DNA from: Prochilodus magdalenae
Taxonomy: Eukaryota > Chordata > Actinopteri > Characiformes > Prochilodontidae
Direction: 5' to 3'
Length of the DNA stretch: 64,000 bases
Assembly (NCBI GenBank): GCA_024036415.1
Contig: JAMWET010006788.1
Span: 472,501 to 536,500, forward strand
In this document: in pieces, positions 1-11,314 of the stretch
Numbering within the stretch: the first letter of the stretch is position 1
Layout: each line of letters opens with the position of its first letter
Made by a program: the position numbers and the translations under genes
Notes under the pieces: model-generated
What the model was told of the DNA's origin: nothing
Database searches by the model: none
The model's input: the letters and a program-made list of their open reading frames with translations, nothing else

Positions 1-999
1 CCATATCGTGGTGATGTCATAGCAATTAACAGGAATAATGACATAATAAATAGTCAGTACAGCAAGTTTTGTTGCTTTATTATTGCTAGAAATATTTTAG
101 CACAATCTCCAAAAAAAATTAAAAAATACAATATGATAATTAAGAATAAAATTAATTTTTAGATAATAACTGTTATTGCATTAGTCAATAAAACATTATA
201 GTACAGTGAAGATAATAAATTATTTTACTAATTAACTATGACTATTAATAATTAAATAAACCAACAATCTAATTTGGCCTTACGTACAGGCTAAAGGTTC
301 TCCTCAGGAAACCCTGGTCAATAAACTCATCCACTGATATTACATGAACCTATATGGAACAATTCATAAGGCATGAATCAATAGAGGAATCACATGGCCC
401 AAAATCACATGGACTAAAATCATGTTATATTATTGTGTGTCAAATTTATAAACTACCATCACAAATACTGTTCTGTGCCTTATAAAAGTGTACTACATAG
501 TGATCCAGGCTTTGGAATGTGGGATACAGCGATTAGGAGAGCATATCAGACATGGCATAGAAGTCCCAGTGAGTCTTGTCCAGAACTAGCGATGGATGCT
601 GAATATGGCAGAGCCACTGTAGCACGTTTTGATGCCTCTGAAATTCTGTCTGCTTTGTCGCCTTGCACCGCTGCCCATGTGCTCGCAGGATGTAAGAGTA
701 ACTATACATACATTGATAAACACGCAACATGTTGTTTTAGCAATAGTAAAACGAGCACTATTTTGCCAACATCTGTCATTACACCAGCACTCAATGTGGT
801 GTATAGTGGAGATATATGTGATGTATATAATGGAGACGTGGCGGCCATCTTTGAAATGCAACTAGAAGTTATTCCCAGCCAGTGAAAGTCAGATTTTCAT
901 TTTTAAGTCTACTCAAAATCTGTGATATAATACCACAGAAACATTTTTAATTGTTTTAAATGTTCAGCTTCTACTAGCTACTGCGATTGCCCAGATCTC

Positions 1000-1375
1000 C
1001 ACAACCAGGAAGACTTTCCCACTTTAGCACCATGAAGTTGTCAACCTTTCCTGGCTCGTGACGTAACAGCATGCTGATTGGCTCTTCTACTGGAGAGGGG
1101 CAGGACGTTCTCTGTAAACAGACTCCATGCTGAGCCTTACGAGCTTTCTCCATTCATATTTCAAGCAGTGACCGCTCTTCACATTCATAACCTCCCTGAG
1201 ATATAACAGTGCACACTGTTCCACACCAGAAGCTCAGCACTCTCTTTGTGAACGACCACACAGAGTTTCGGACCCTGGAAGGTCAAGAAGGTGCACTCCA
1301 GGTCTAAGCTGGATTTGCTTCTATCGTGTTCTGTGTTAAATAAACATGTTCAGAAACTGATGTGTTTTGTTCTGT
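1000..1375 (+). repeat. Possible solo-LTR-like or dispersed repeat segment
   Basis: This stretch has a promoter-like beginning (GATTGGCT CCAAT box, GC-rich box near 1095) and, about 250 bp on, AATAAA at about 1340 followed by a T/G-rich stretch, the layout of a retroelement LTR. No flanking pol sequence or target duplication was identified. It could also be unrelated sequence. Confidence 0.25.
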
Positions 1376-1504
1376 GTACATGAGAGTCGAAATATCAATA
1401 CTGGTACATGTAAGTTGCACTGAACTGATCAGCCTCGTTGAAACCATGCAAACAGCACGCTTTGCTAATGTGTAGTAGTCCATTCCTATTTACAGAGTCA
1501 GGGC

Positions 1505-1760
1505 ACTAGGGATGGGCAATACCACTGAGTTTCAATTTGATCCAATACTGAGTAATACCGAGACTATATCCCCAAATTAATCCTGACTCTAGTACTATAC
1601 GGCTGTGATTTTCAGTAGTGATAAATGGTAAATGTAAACAAAATTATAAAAGAAAGTCAAATATTAATATTACATACACTCAGAGAAGTCCACCATTAGG
1701 GATGGGTAATACCACAGATTGTCCATTCGATCCGATACCAAGTAATACCAAGGCTGGTCC
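1505..1760. repeat. Two diverged copies of a ~50-bp repeat
   Basis: AGGGATGGGCAATACCACTG at 1508 recurs as AGGGATGGGTAATACCACAG near 1697, each followed by a GATCC(A/G)ATAC...AGTAATACC stretch. It looks like debris of a dispersed fish repeat. Nothing coding is seen between. Confidence 0.45.
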
Positions 1761-4079
1761 TTGTACCTTAGCTTTAGCTTATTATTTACAACAACAATAA
1801 ATAATTAATATAGAGAGTTCTCTCGCTTGTAAAAACATAATTCAATCCAGCGATAACCAATTTCAGTGTGATAATATTAAAATCATATGTTAATCTAAAC
1901 TAGTACTGTCAAATAAAAATTAAAACCTCTGCTGGTGCATTCTCCAGCTTCTGGTTCCAATGTTCCCCGTCCACCTTAAATGGAGCCTCGATTACGTTCT
2001 GGCTACGGCGGTTATTACTAACTGCTGCGCTATTTAAGGTGGAACGGGAAAATTCAGTCACAAAGCTGGCGACATGGGCGACTCTAAGCTTCATGGAAGG
2101 TTAAAAAAGCATGAATGGATGAGGAGGTTGCTCTGTTTTTGCTGGACAGGTCAGAAACACTGAGGTAACTCGTTCGCTGTTTTACAAAACCAGCAGGTCA
2201 GTTTTGTTTTGTTTGCTAACGTGTGCGGTAGCTTTCGTAACTGCTGCACCATTTAAGGTGGAACTGGAAGATTTAAACAGCAAGCTGATGTGAGCCTCGT
2301 AACGCTGGTAGTATTTTTGATAAGGGAATTTATAGGCTATGAAAAATGACCTTTCTACGGGTTAGACATTTCTAGCACGTAGCAGTCGCCACAACACCGG
2401 CAAGCCCACCTGCATGTAGCTCAGTGACGTCAATTTCACGCGCAGTAGCATTAGCGGACATTTAGCAATATTAGCATTTCAACCCCTTAACGACCTCGTA
2501 CTTCAGAGGCTCCGGTAATATGCAGGAGGAAAACGTACACAGAACAAAACGTATCGGGTACTAAACACTTTTATTCACCACAGTGGGGCGATAGAGGTGA
2601 TTTTTGAAAACCTCATTCATCTTTTTTTGCCATTAAACATCTGACTTAGACCCCGAGTATCAAATATGGGCATAACACGGAGTGATGGACGACTTCAGAG
2701 GTCTATTTCAACCCGGGAGGTCCAAACTCACAGCTCAGCGGCAAAACAGTTTTAACAGACAGACTAGCTGGCTCCAAGGTAAGCTAAGCCAAGTTAAGCT
2801 GTGTCTGGCTCCCTGTACATGCTAACAATACAAGATCTGATAAGGTTCAGCGCTCAGGTCAGTTAGCTAACTAGCTAGCCTTTCATAACAACTTAGCTGT
2901 TGACAGCCGTAGCTTGATCGCTACATCAGTCAGTTAAACAGGACGGTAGAAACAGTGATCACATTTATGATTCAAACTAACATTATTCTGTACGAAGATA
3001 AGTATGAATGCACTCATACACATGTGGTCATATGTATTGTTTGATTAAAGTTTGCTGGAAGTCCCTATGACGCTATAAGACCAGCTCCAGTGGTAGCTTT
3101 AGCATTAGCTTATCCGAAGCAGTAAAAAGTTAGCATGCTTCGCTCTACATCCTCCATATTAGACACAGGTATCTGATGTTCCCTGATTTGATTAATGTAA
3201 CATTTTTTACAGCTTATAAAGCCAGTTTATTTCTGAATGATAATGAATATTGTATGTGCTCCTGTGTTTCTCTGTTCTTTTCCTTTCAGTAATGTTACTA
3301 CGGAACTGTTTAGTCTGTTAGTAGAAACTCAGCTACTCATCATCCTGAGGTAGTGTGACAGACCCCCGCGTCTGTGGTTGATTGTGCTAAATTCAAAACA
3401 TCCATCCAAACGTCCGTACGTCTCTTATTACCGTTTTGTGGTGGGGAAGCCGACACCAGAACATCCTCAACTAGAGAAATGGTTTGGTTATGTTGGTCTG
3501 GTTAGCGGACACAGTGGGTGCTTGTGAGGCTGTAAGGTAAGACATTAACCTAAGAGCTATCTTGTTAAAAATGAATGTAAAATAGCTTATGGGAACGTTG
3601 GGTTAGCATAGCTAATTTATTATCAGTGTCCACTGTGCTGATCTTCCAACTATGTAGGTAGTGATACGCTTCTGTACTTTTATAGTTTCCTATGGCCAAA
3701 CAATTAATTACCTACCAAGAGTACCAAGTAATTGAAAATGTAATTGAATATGTAACCTCAGGCCACCTTTTCATCTCATCCACCCACTCTGTTATGACCC
3801 TTGGGTGAGGTAATGTTGTTCCATTCGAGCTCCTTATTGCTTCTTTGGTCTCCTTCCATGTAAAACTTGTTTTGTTTTTTTTTGTTAGCTAGCTAGCCAA
3901 GTAGCTAATCGGAAGTTCTAACACACAGGCAGAAAGTGGGCGTGGTGAAATAAGGTGAATAGAAAATGTCTGGTCACTTGTTGCTCTGTTGCCTGGTAGT
4001 GTGAACGTGAAAGCAGGGGCTCCAAGGCAGAATGGAAAGAATAAAATGATCAATGTACATAGAAAACAAAAATGCTCCT

Positions 4080-4365
4080 CAGTAAAATAAAGCGAAGCAG
4101 CAGGTCATCCTCAGTGACGAGTCCCACTTTGGTTGTGGTGGAGATGACCAAAGAATCTGTGTGTGGAGGCACCATGGTCATCATCAAGATAAATGGTTTT
4201 TTGTCACATGTCCAGAAGGACTGATGTCACTCCCACCTCCACACCATCTGCAGGAACCATGTGAGAATATTCAAGCTTTATGGGATGAATTATCACAGGA
4301 CACCATTAGGAACCTCTACAACTCCATGCCGACTGTGGAGTACTCATCTGACTAGTTGGGTTAGC
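4080..4365 (+). pseudogene. Tc1-like transposase remnant
   Basis: The translation VILSDESHFG-GGDDQRICVW includes the first catalytic Asp region (SDESHF) of Tc1/mariner transposases. It then jumps to HLQEPCENIQALWDELSQDT and IRNLYNSMP, typical of the C-terminus. The middle, with the other catalytic residues, is missing, so this is a deleted, inactive copy. Confidence 0.75.
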
Positions 4366-6283
4366 GAAAAATGGTGGCTAGACGCCATACTGAGAGACAC
4401 CACTTCTGTATGTGTAGCTCAATAAATCTTGCCCATGTCAGTCTAAATTTATCATCTGTTGTACCTGGTAACCTTTTATTTTCTTTCCTAATTGAACTGC
4501 AGACCCACACTTCCTTCTGCAAGCAACTGTCTATTGAGTGTATTTTTGTAGCCTGTGCTTGCCACCGACTGAGACGTATGTACAGCAAAGATCTTAAAAC
4601 GTTACACCAATAAAGTGAATTATAGGTGGTTTGGTTTTGGTTCAACAAGGCAAAGCGTCTCTTCTTATCACTGGACTTTCTGACTGCTGAACTACAGGAT
4701 GTGGGAATTAAAGGCTTTTAACCTATAACTATAAAGTTTCACCAGGAACGTTTTTGGAGCCTTTAAGAACACAGCGACAGCAGTTGCCTTTCATTGAACA
4801 TTTTATTGTCACTTTGTCAAATACTGCAAAACTAACATTTTTAAAAAGTCTGAATCTAAAGGGCTGAATGGATTTACTGACTGTGGATTCACAGTCAAAC
4901 AATAATACCTCGGAATCATATCCAGATATCCACTAATGATGTACAATGGTTGAAACTCAAACCTGACTCAAACTTAACTCAAATTTAATTATGTTTGTGT
5001 CTTTCCAGAATTCTTTACATACTGATTGAAATGTCATGTAGTCAATGTGTTCTCTCTTAACAATGCATTGACCAAAGGTCATGTCGGTCACTTCGGGGCT
5101 ATAGCATGTCCAGGCTCCTCCAGTGATGGCTTTCTATTTCCTCAGGCCTCTCTTGCTCCTGGGCCCTTTGGAACTGAAAGAACAGGTATAGAATAAAGAA
5201 CACAGCAGATGGAAAATGCTTGCTAATACTGTTAAAATTAAGTGTGCTAGCACATGATTCATTTGCAAAGAGAGGAAAAAAACAGAGGGAAGGAGACAGA
5301 AAGATTGTGACAATCATAGGCAAAAGAGAGAAAGACTGAAAAAGCACGGCTGCAGAATAGAGGGACAAAAAGAGGAAGAGAGAGATAGTGATAGACCAGG
5401 ACAAAGAGGTTAAAGTGACAGAGTTAAAGTGAAAAAAAATTAAGAATGAGAGTGAAAGAGTAACATAATGATGGAGAGAGAAACAGAAAGAGTGTCGCTA
5501 ACGTTGCCAACATGAACACAACAACAGCTGGTCGAAATGAATCACTGTGAGGATTACCAAGAGGAACTGAGCAGGATGGTACACGCTTTATCATTACAAT
5601 GGTGACATGGTGGGCTACTGATGTCCAGAGAGGCCATAAGGTAATTCAGTTTTTAGACTGTCATCCTGAGATCATGAATTTATCGTTTTGTGATCTCAAG
5701 ATAACAACAGTTTACTCAAAATACTTTTATTTCCAGAACACTTTCATTCACCATGAAAAGGATGCTATATAGTGGTCTTTTTATTGTTAGTATTATTTTA
5801 TCATTTTTATTTCTTTCTCCAGTAAATTGTAAAGCATCTTTGGGTATGTGAAAGGCACTGTATTAATTTAACATATTATCATTATTGCTGTAAATAAGAC
5901 GTCGAATTAACCTCCACATATCGTTTGGCTCTGTACTGATTAAGGGTTTTTTCCTAGAACGAGTGTTTAACAAGCTTAAAAACCATTCCTTTTTACAGAA
6001 TATATGTGCTACCTGTGACAAATCGGTATCTATGACTTTGTGTAACACGAGACGTGGGTTTGCTCGGGCAGGCAGTGAAAGCAGCATGGCTGCGGTACAA
6101 GAATGTAAGTAAGAGCTTTTTGGGAACTCTAAACAGAAAACTATGCTGGGAGTGACCTGTTGATAGAGTTGTGGGATACAGTACGCATTTTCTGGACTCT
6201 CAGCTGGATTTCCTCTCTGGGAGTCTTTCCACTCTCAGTAATGAGCACAGTGACCATCATCACAATGTTTCCATCATGGAAAA

Positions 6284-6777
6284 GTGGTGCAGATAGAGGA
6301 GGTCGCTTCCCTCTGTGTGGTGCAGAGAGAGGAGGACGCTTCCCTCTGTGTGGTGCAGAGAGAGGAGGTCGCTTCCCTCTGTGTGGTGCAGAGAGAGGAG
6401 GACGCTTCCCTCTGTGTGGTGCAGAGAGAGGAGGACGCTTCCCTCTGTGTGGTGCAGAGAGAGGAGGACGCTTCCCTCTGTGTGGTGCAGAGAGAGGAGG
6501 ACGCTTCCCTCTGTGTGGTGCAGAGAGAGGAGGACGCTTCCCTCTGTGTGGTGCAGAGAGAGGAGGATGCTTCCCTTTGTGCGGTAAAGAGATTGGAGGA
6601 CGGTTTTCTCTGTGCAGTGTTGAGAGAGGAGGCTGCTTCCCTTTGTGCGGTGCAGAGAGAGGAGGGCGCTTCGCTCTGTGCGGTGCAGAGAGAGGAGGCC
6701 GCTTCACTTTGTGCGGTGCAGAGATTAGAGGACGCTTTTCTTTGTGCGGTGCACAGAGGGGAGGACTTGCACTGTGA
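6284..6777. repeat. 33-bp minisatellite, about 15 units
   Basis: Tandem copies of a 33-bp unit (GAGAGAGGAGGACGCTTCCC...), near-identical in the left half and diverged to the right. As 33 is a multiple of three, several frames stay open on both strands: plus frames repeat ERGGRFPLCGA, the minus frame repeats KRPPLSAPHRG. No splice or start context supports translation. Confidence 0.9.
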
Positions 6778-7139
6778 TTGTTGGAATGTGAAAGTAAATG
6801 TGTTGTATTTATGTACCTAGTAATGATTCATCTCTGATTACACAGAAGTGGATGGAAATGCTTTTACTTTGTTTACCATTTAGGGCTCTAGACAGTAGCA
6901 GCACTGGCATTCAGCTCACAGCCACCCAAAGCCATGTCATCTGTGCAGGGACTGAGAGATCTCAGGAGCCCCGCCGTAAGTCTGATCCCCTGCACCCAAG
7001 GCGCCTGCATCACAGCCTTAACCTCTGACCCTACGATAACAGCTGTTATGACAACAGGGTTTCCACACTGTCTCATCCTCAGGCTTTTCCTCAACCTGAA
7101 CGCCTACAACAAACTCTAAACCCTCAGGTATTTAAAAGC

Positions 7140-7590
7140 CAGAGCCAGACAGAGAGAGAGATAGAGAGTAAAAAGGTGAGAGTAGGATTAAGAGAGAGAT
7201 TTATACCAAGAGAGAAAGAGACAAAGAAAAAGGAAAAATGGAAAGAATGAGAGACGGAGAGAGATTATGAAAAAAAGAGAACATAAGATATAGCTGAAAG
7301 AGACGAAGAGAAAGATTGTGATTATCAAATAAGAGAACAAGGAGATGAAAAAAGGAAATGAAAAACAAAAAAACGAGATATAGAAAGAAAAGGAAGAAAG
7401 TGTAGGAGAGGAAAAAAGGCTTGAGAGACAAAAGGATAGGGAGAGAGAGAAAGGGAAAGAGACAAGAAGAGTAAGAAAAAGACAGAGACACAAAGTAGAG
7501 GGAAAGAGTTATTAAAAGACAGCAAAGGAGAGAGTGAAAGACAACAAGAAGAGACAGACAGTGACACAGATCAGAGTGAGACAGTGAGAA
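7140..7590. repeat. Purine-rich (GA) low-complexity tract
   Basis: About 450 bp of A/G-rich sequence with short GAGA runs. Long serine/leucine/phenylalanine open frames on the opposite strand are by-products of composition. Confidence 0.8.
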
Positions 7591-7599
7591 AGATTGGAT

Positions 7600-9700
7600 T
7601 AGGGTTGGCCTTAAGAATGAAGGCATGTGCTCCACCCTGATTTCCCACACAGAGCTGAGTAAACCTGGAACTCAATTTCTCAGTTTCTGGTACATACGGC
7701 TGCTTTGGAAATGATGCGATGAGGGAGTAAAGGCTGGGCCTTTGCCGTAACTTCACAGGTGTTTATTACATGGGACATCGAGTGAGACATGAGATCGTAG
7801 ATAGGTGGAGATTACGCATGGCACCTTTGCAAGACGGCACAGATCTGGCATGAGTCAAAGGCTGCTCTTATGGCACGTAATCAGAGTCAATCGGGCCCTC
7901 TCTGTGGCTTCAGCACTAAACTTACAATCATGCCAGCTCAGATAATAAAAGATGCCACACCTGTGGGTTGACTCACGGAGTGCTGCTTTTTAACAGCTTG
8001 TTTGTGTTAATGCCACCAAGTGCCCGTTTCTGGGTGTCCAGCTGATCTGGAGCCGAGGGGTTTGATGTTTTGGATGCCAGTCCGGTGGTTTAGTTTATAC
8101 TGCACTGGGTCGTATAATTATACTCCCTGACTTCACATAAGGCTTAGTGCGGTTTTGCAGCTGCCTGCTATTGTATCCGCTTGGATCGAGCACGTCTGGG
8201 CTTCTCGGATGCCACGCACTGTCCTTTTTTAAGACGGTGCCTTTGTGCAACTAGTCCCAGTAGGCCCGCTTTAAAGGCCATGCCACAGGACGTCAAGCAC
8301 AGCGCCAGCTGCCACTTCAAACACTATGTCCTGGAATGAAGCAAACATGTAGAGACACAAGAAGAGGCTCCACACTGCCAGGGCCTCGCCAGTCTTAGCC
8401 GGGTATTAACTGTGACTATCACAGTAAACGGAACCGGTTCAAATATGCTGCCTCTGGAATATACGCAAGTAAACCCAGCACGTATTTAGAGCCTTTATGG
8501 TTTCCAAACATGGGGTTACAGCAGTAGTTCAGCCAAAACAGTATTCCCGTTGTCCTAAATGGTCATCATCATCCTTTGCAGAACTTTGGGGTTTTTTTTT
8601 TTAAGTTTTGCACTGGAGCCACAACGCGAATGTAGTTGACAAAGAATGGAAGCTTATTTTAGCAACATCTAAGCTAAACTCAAGAGAAAAAAACTAGTGA
8701 CAGAAGTGAGTGAGAAAGAGGTTGTAAAAGATAGAGGCATTTCATGATCTGGTTCCTGGTTCCTGCTCCAACCTAGTTACTCACACAAAGCGTTGCTGAC
8801 ACAAAGCTGAATAAACTTGGAATTCTGTGTCACTTTCCAGTTAAATGCTTGAAAATAATGAGATAAGGAGAAAACGCTGGGCTTTTGCCATGTGAGAGTA
8901 TATAGATAAGTGGAGATTACCCATGCTATCTTTGCAAGATGGCAAAGATCCACAATTCAATTGTGCCCACTATTCCCTTTGTCCCAAATGATTGTTTGGC
9001 AGGTGTTTGGTTTCGGGTTTTTGCTTTATTGGTTTTCCACTGGAGCTACGAGGCCGATGTCGTTAACAAGCATACCAACCGTCAGGGTTTCCATCTGTCC
9101 TCTCATCATGAAATTTTCACATACTGCACAGAGCTCAAGCTAAAAATTGAAGAAATAGATATTTGGGTTTCCGAGAGCAGATATTTTGCTTGTGCTGCAT
9201 TTTTGGGTTGAACCTTTATTTGCAATGGATTTAACCAGACACCAGCATCACAGTGTGCTAACTTATGTTCAGTCATGTATTCTTGTTACAGGATCACATC
9301 AGCCACCCAATCAAACCGTATCCAGGTCTTCATTAAGGTCGTGCAGATTTGTCAGTCTGCTTCAGGACACAATGTGACTTACTGTGAACCATGACAAACC
9401 AAACAAAACCTCACTGTGTAGCTGATCGGCGCAGGCATCTGTATTAGACCCGGGTGTGGCTCGTTTTTGTGGTTCACAGAAACTCTGTCCACATGCTGAC
9501 AAGTCTGCACAACGGGTTGAGAGAAGTTTTGGGGATGTAATTACAGAAAAGATTTGGGTGACTATTAGGCTGTGGCATTCGTTAGCGACGTCAGCCTTGC
9601 AGCTCCAGTGCTGAGTTAGGGGTGCAAAAGTTGGACCTGCCTCGGTTGATCAACTTCCTCTATTTGATCTCTTGCCCAGCACTCACTGAATGGTTGTTTA
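7600..9700. other. Non-coding flank 3' of tnnt2
   Basis: No exon was recognised here. A pair of related segments (7560-7860 and 8690-8960, sharing CAGTTTCTGG/ATAAGTGGAGATTAC-type stretches) suggests a diverged duplication. The region would contain the tnnt2 3' untranslated part and possibly an unrecognised terminal exon. Confidence 0.4.
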
Positions 9701-9767
9701 CACAGTGGTAGGAAGGACTTTCTATTTGTTTTGTCTGATGAGGTGAGGTGGAATGAGTCATGGCTAC

Positions 9768-9812
9768 TCACTTCTTCTGGTGGTCACTGACTCGGTTCCT
9801 CAGGACAGTTAC
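9768..9812 (-). CDS. tnnt2: tnnt2 last recognised exon 12
   Basis: The acceptor is atgttgcag. It encodes [14 protein letters not shown] and then TGA, matching VLRNRxxDxQK of the family. The stop overlaps a good donor: AGAA|GTGAGT at 9772/9771. An alternative is therefore a 41-nt exon spliced to a further terminal exon, which I could not find in the window. AATAAA signals on the minus strand lie downstream, for example at 9215-9220. Confidence 0.85.
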   Translation of the reverse strand, partial: VTVLRNRVSDHQKK

Positions 9813-10891
9813 CTGCAACATAAGAGAACAAGAGATGTCAGACTTTCTTTGGATCTTGGCCAACCACGTCTGCTTCCTTCTCATGCTAGTCAAACGCCTG
9901 GGAACGGATCCAAGGAGGAGATATACAGTACAACCTGACTGTCTTGCCAAGTCTGGCCTGGGTGTGGCTGCCACGGGCGGTGTGAGTTATAATTTAATGG
10001 CTGTGTCAACATGCATTCATGTGAAAGCTCTCACTCAACAAAGCAAGGTCACTAAAGCCTCCTCATGCTGGAAGCAGCCTTGTTGAGTGGGCTTTGTATG
10101 GTTGGTGTAGGGACATACACTCATGCTTGAAAATCGTACCTCGTATTTCTGATGCGTGTATTTGTATTGCAGTTCGTATTTCTCTGCCTCGAGTTGGTAC
10201 ATCCACTTCCAAAGTTCATTTGCTTTATCTCTGCATGAAATACCATCAACATGATAAACCAGTCAAGGATGTGCCCGTAGGCCAGCAGTTTGTGGCTTTA
10301 CAGTATTTTACATATGCCATGTTTACCATGGCTGTACTTTTATTTGGGTTGTGGCAAGTCTAGTATTTGGCTTTGTCGTTTTCAGCTGTACCTGAGCTTT
10401 TCGGCATTCAGGTCTTCAATATTCAGCTCTTTGCGCCGCTCGCCAAGGATCTTTCTCTTCTTCTCTCTCTCCGTTTGCTTCTTCTGTCCTCCCCGCTTGT
10501 CCGTCTATTGAAAAAAACAACGCACATAATTTCTATCAGCTGAAAGTCAGTTGCTCATCTACATTGTACACTCATTGTCACAAGACTAGTCACACAAATA
10601 GCTACACCCAAAAGGAATATCCAAAAGGACTGAAATTTGGTGGATAGGCTTGATATTGTGAGACATGCATGTGATTCAAGTTGTCATCGCCAAGATGAAC
10701 GATGTATCGTCACGTGTCACATGTCTAGAAATCAATCTGCAGGAAGTGTGTGAGAATATTCAAGCTGCGTGGGATAAATTATCATAGGACACCATTAGGA
10801 ACCTCTACAACTTCATGCTGAGACATCTGGCATGTTGTGTTAGCAAACACGGCGGCTGAGACACACCACTGTATGTGTAGTTGGGGAAAAA

Positions 10892-10931
<40 letters not shown>

Positions 10932-11278
10932 TATTTTTTTCAGTCCCCCAATACATCATTTATTGTGTGTTTCAGCCGCCGTGGGTGCTAACACAACTTG
11001 CCAATAATGATGATACATTTACTACTGATACTATATATATATATACCAAAAAACCCAGTCTAAAACAAAAAACATTAATAATCCCTAATAAAAAAACTTC
11101 TATTAATAATAACTTGTATTACTACTATTATGCTTAACAAAAAAACAAACAAAAACAATAATAATAAATAATAAAAACAACATTAATAATAATTGTAATA
11201 ATTATAATAACAAAACAACAACAATGATAATAGTAATACTAATAATAACTAAATAATAAAAACAATAATAAAAATAAC

Positions 11279-11314
<36 letters not shown>

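Larger units (their letters stand above)
1..4080. other. Non-coding interval, no gene recognised
   Basis: AT-rich at the left edge, then ordinary intergenic sequence. A 150-codon open frame at 433-885 (+) shows no recognisable domain and no splice context, so I do not call it a gene. The rest holds only the repeat debris listed separately. Confidence 0.5.

Noticed and set aside
433..885. 150-codon plus-strand open frame
   Set aside because: No recognisable domain, ordinary composition and overlapping frames of similar length on the other strand; likely chance.
5099..5404. Minus-strand frame ending FQRAQEQERPEEIESHHWRS after a ctttcag acceptor-like site, tested as a terminal troponin T exon
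   Set aside because: It does not match any troponin T tail, and the upstream part is low-complexity.
5725..5760. Minus-strand VFWK-stop, tested as the missing C-terminal tnnt2 exon
   Set aside because: No acceptor in phase, and an in-frame stop precedes it.
6141..6820. Overlapping 178-205-codon frames over the minisatellite
   Set aside because: They arise because the repeat unit is 33 bp; no start context, splice sites or family resemblance.
7188..7650. Serine/leucine/phenylalanine-rich minus-strand frames resembling membrane proteins
   Set aside because: Opposite strand of a GA-rich tract; composition artefact.
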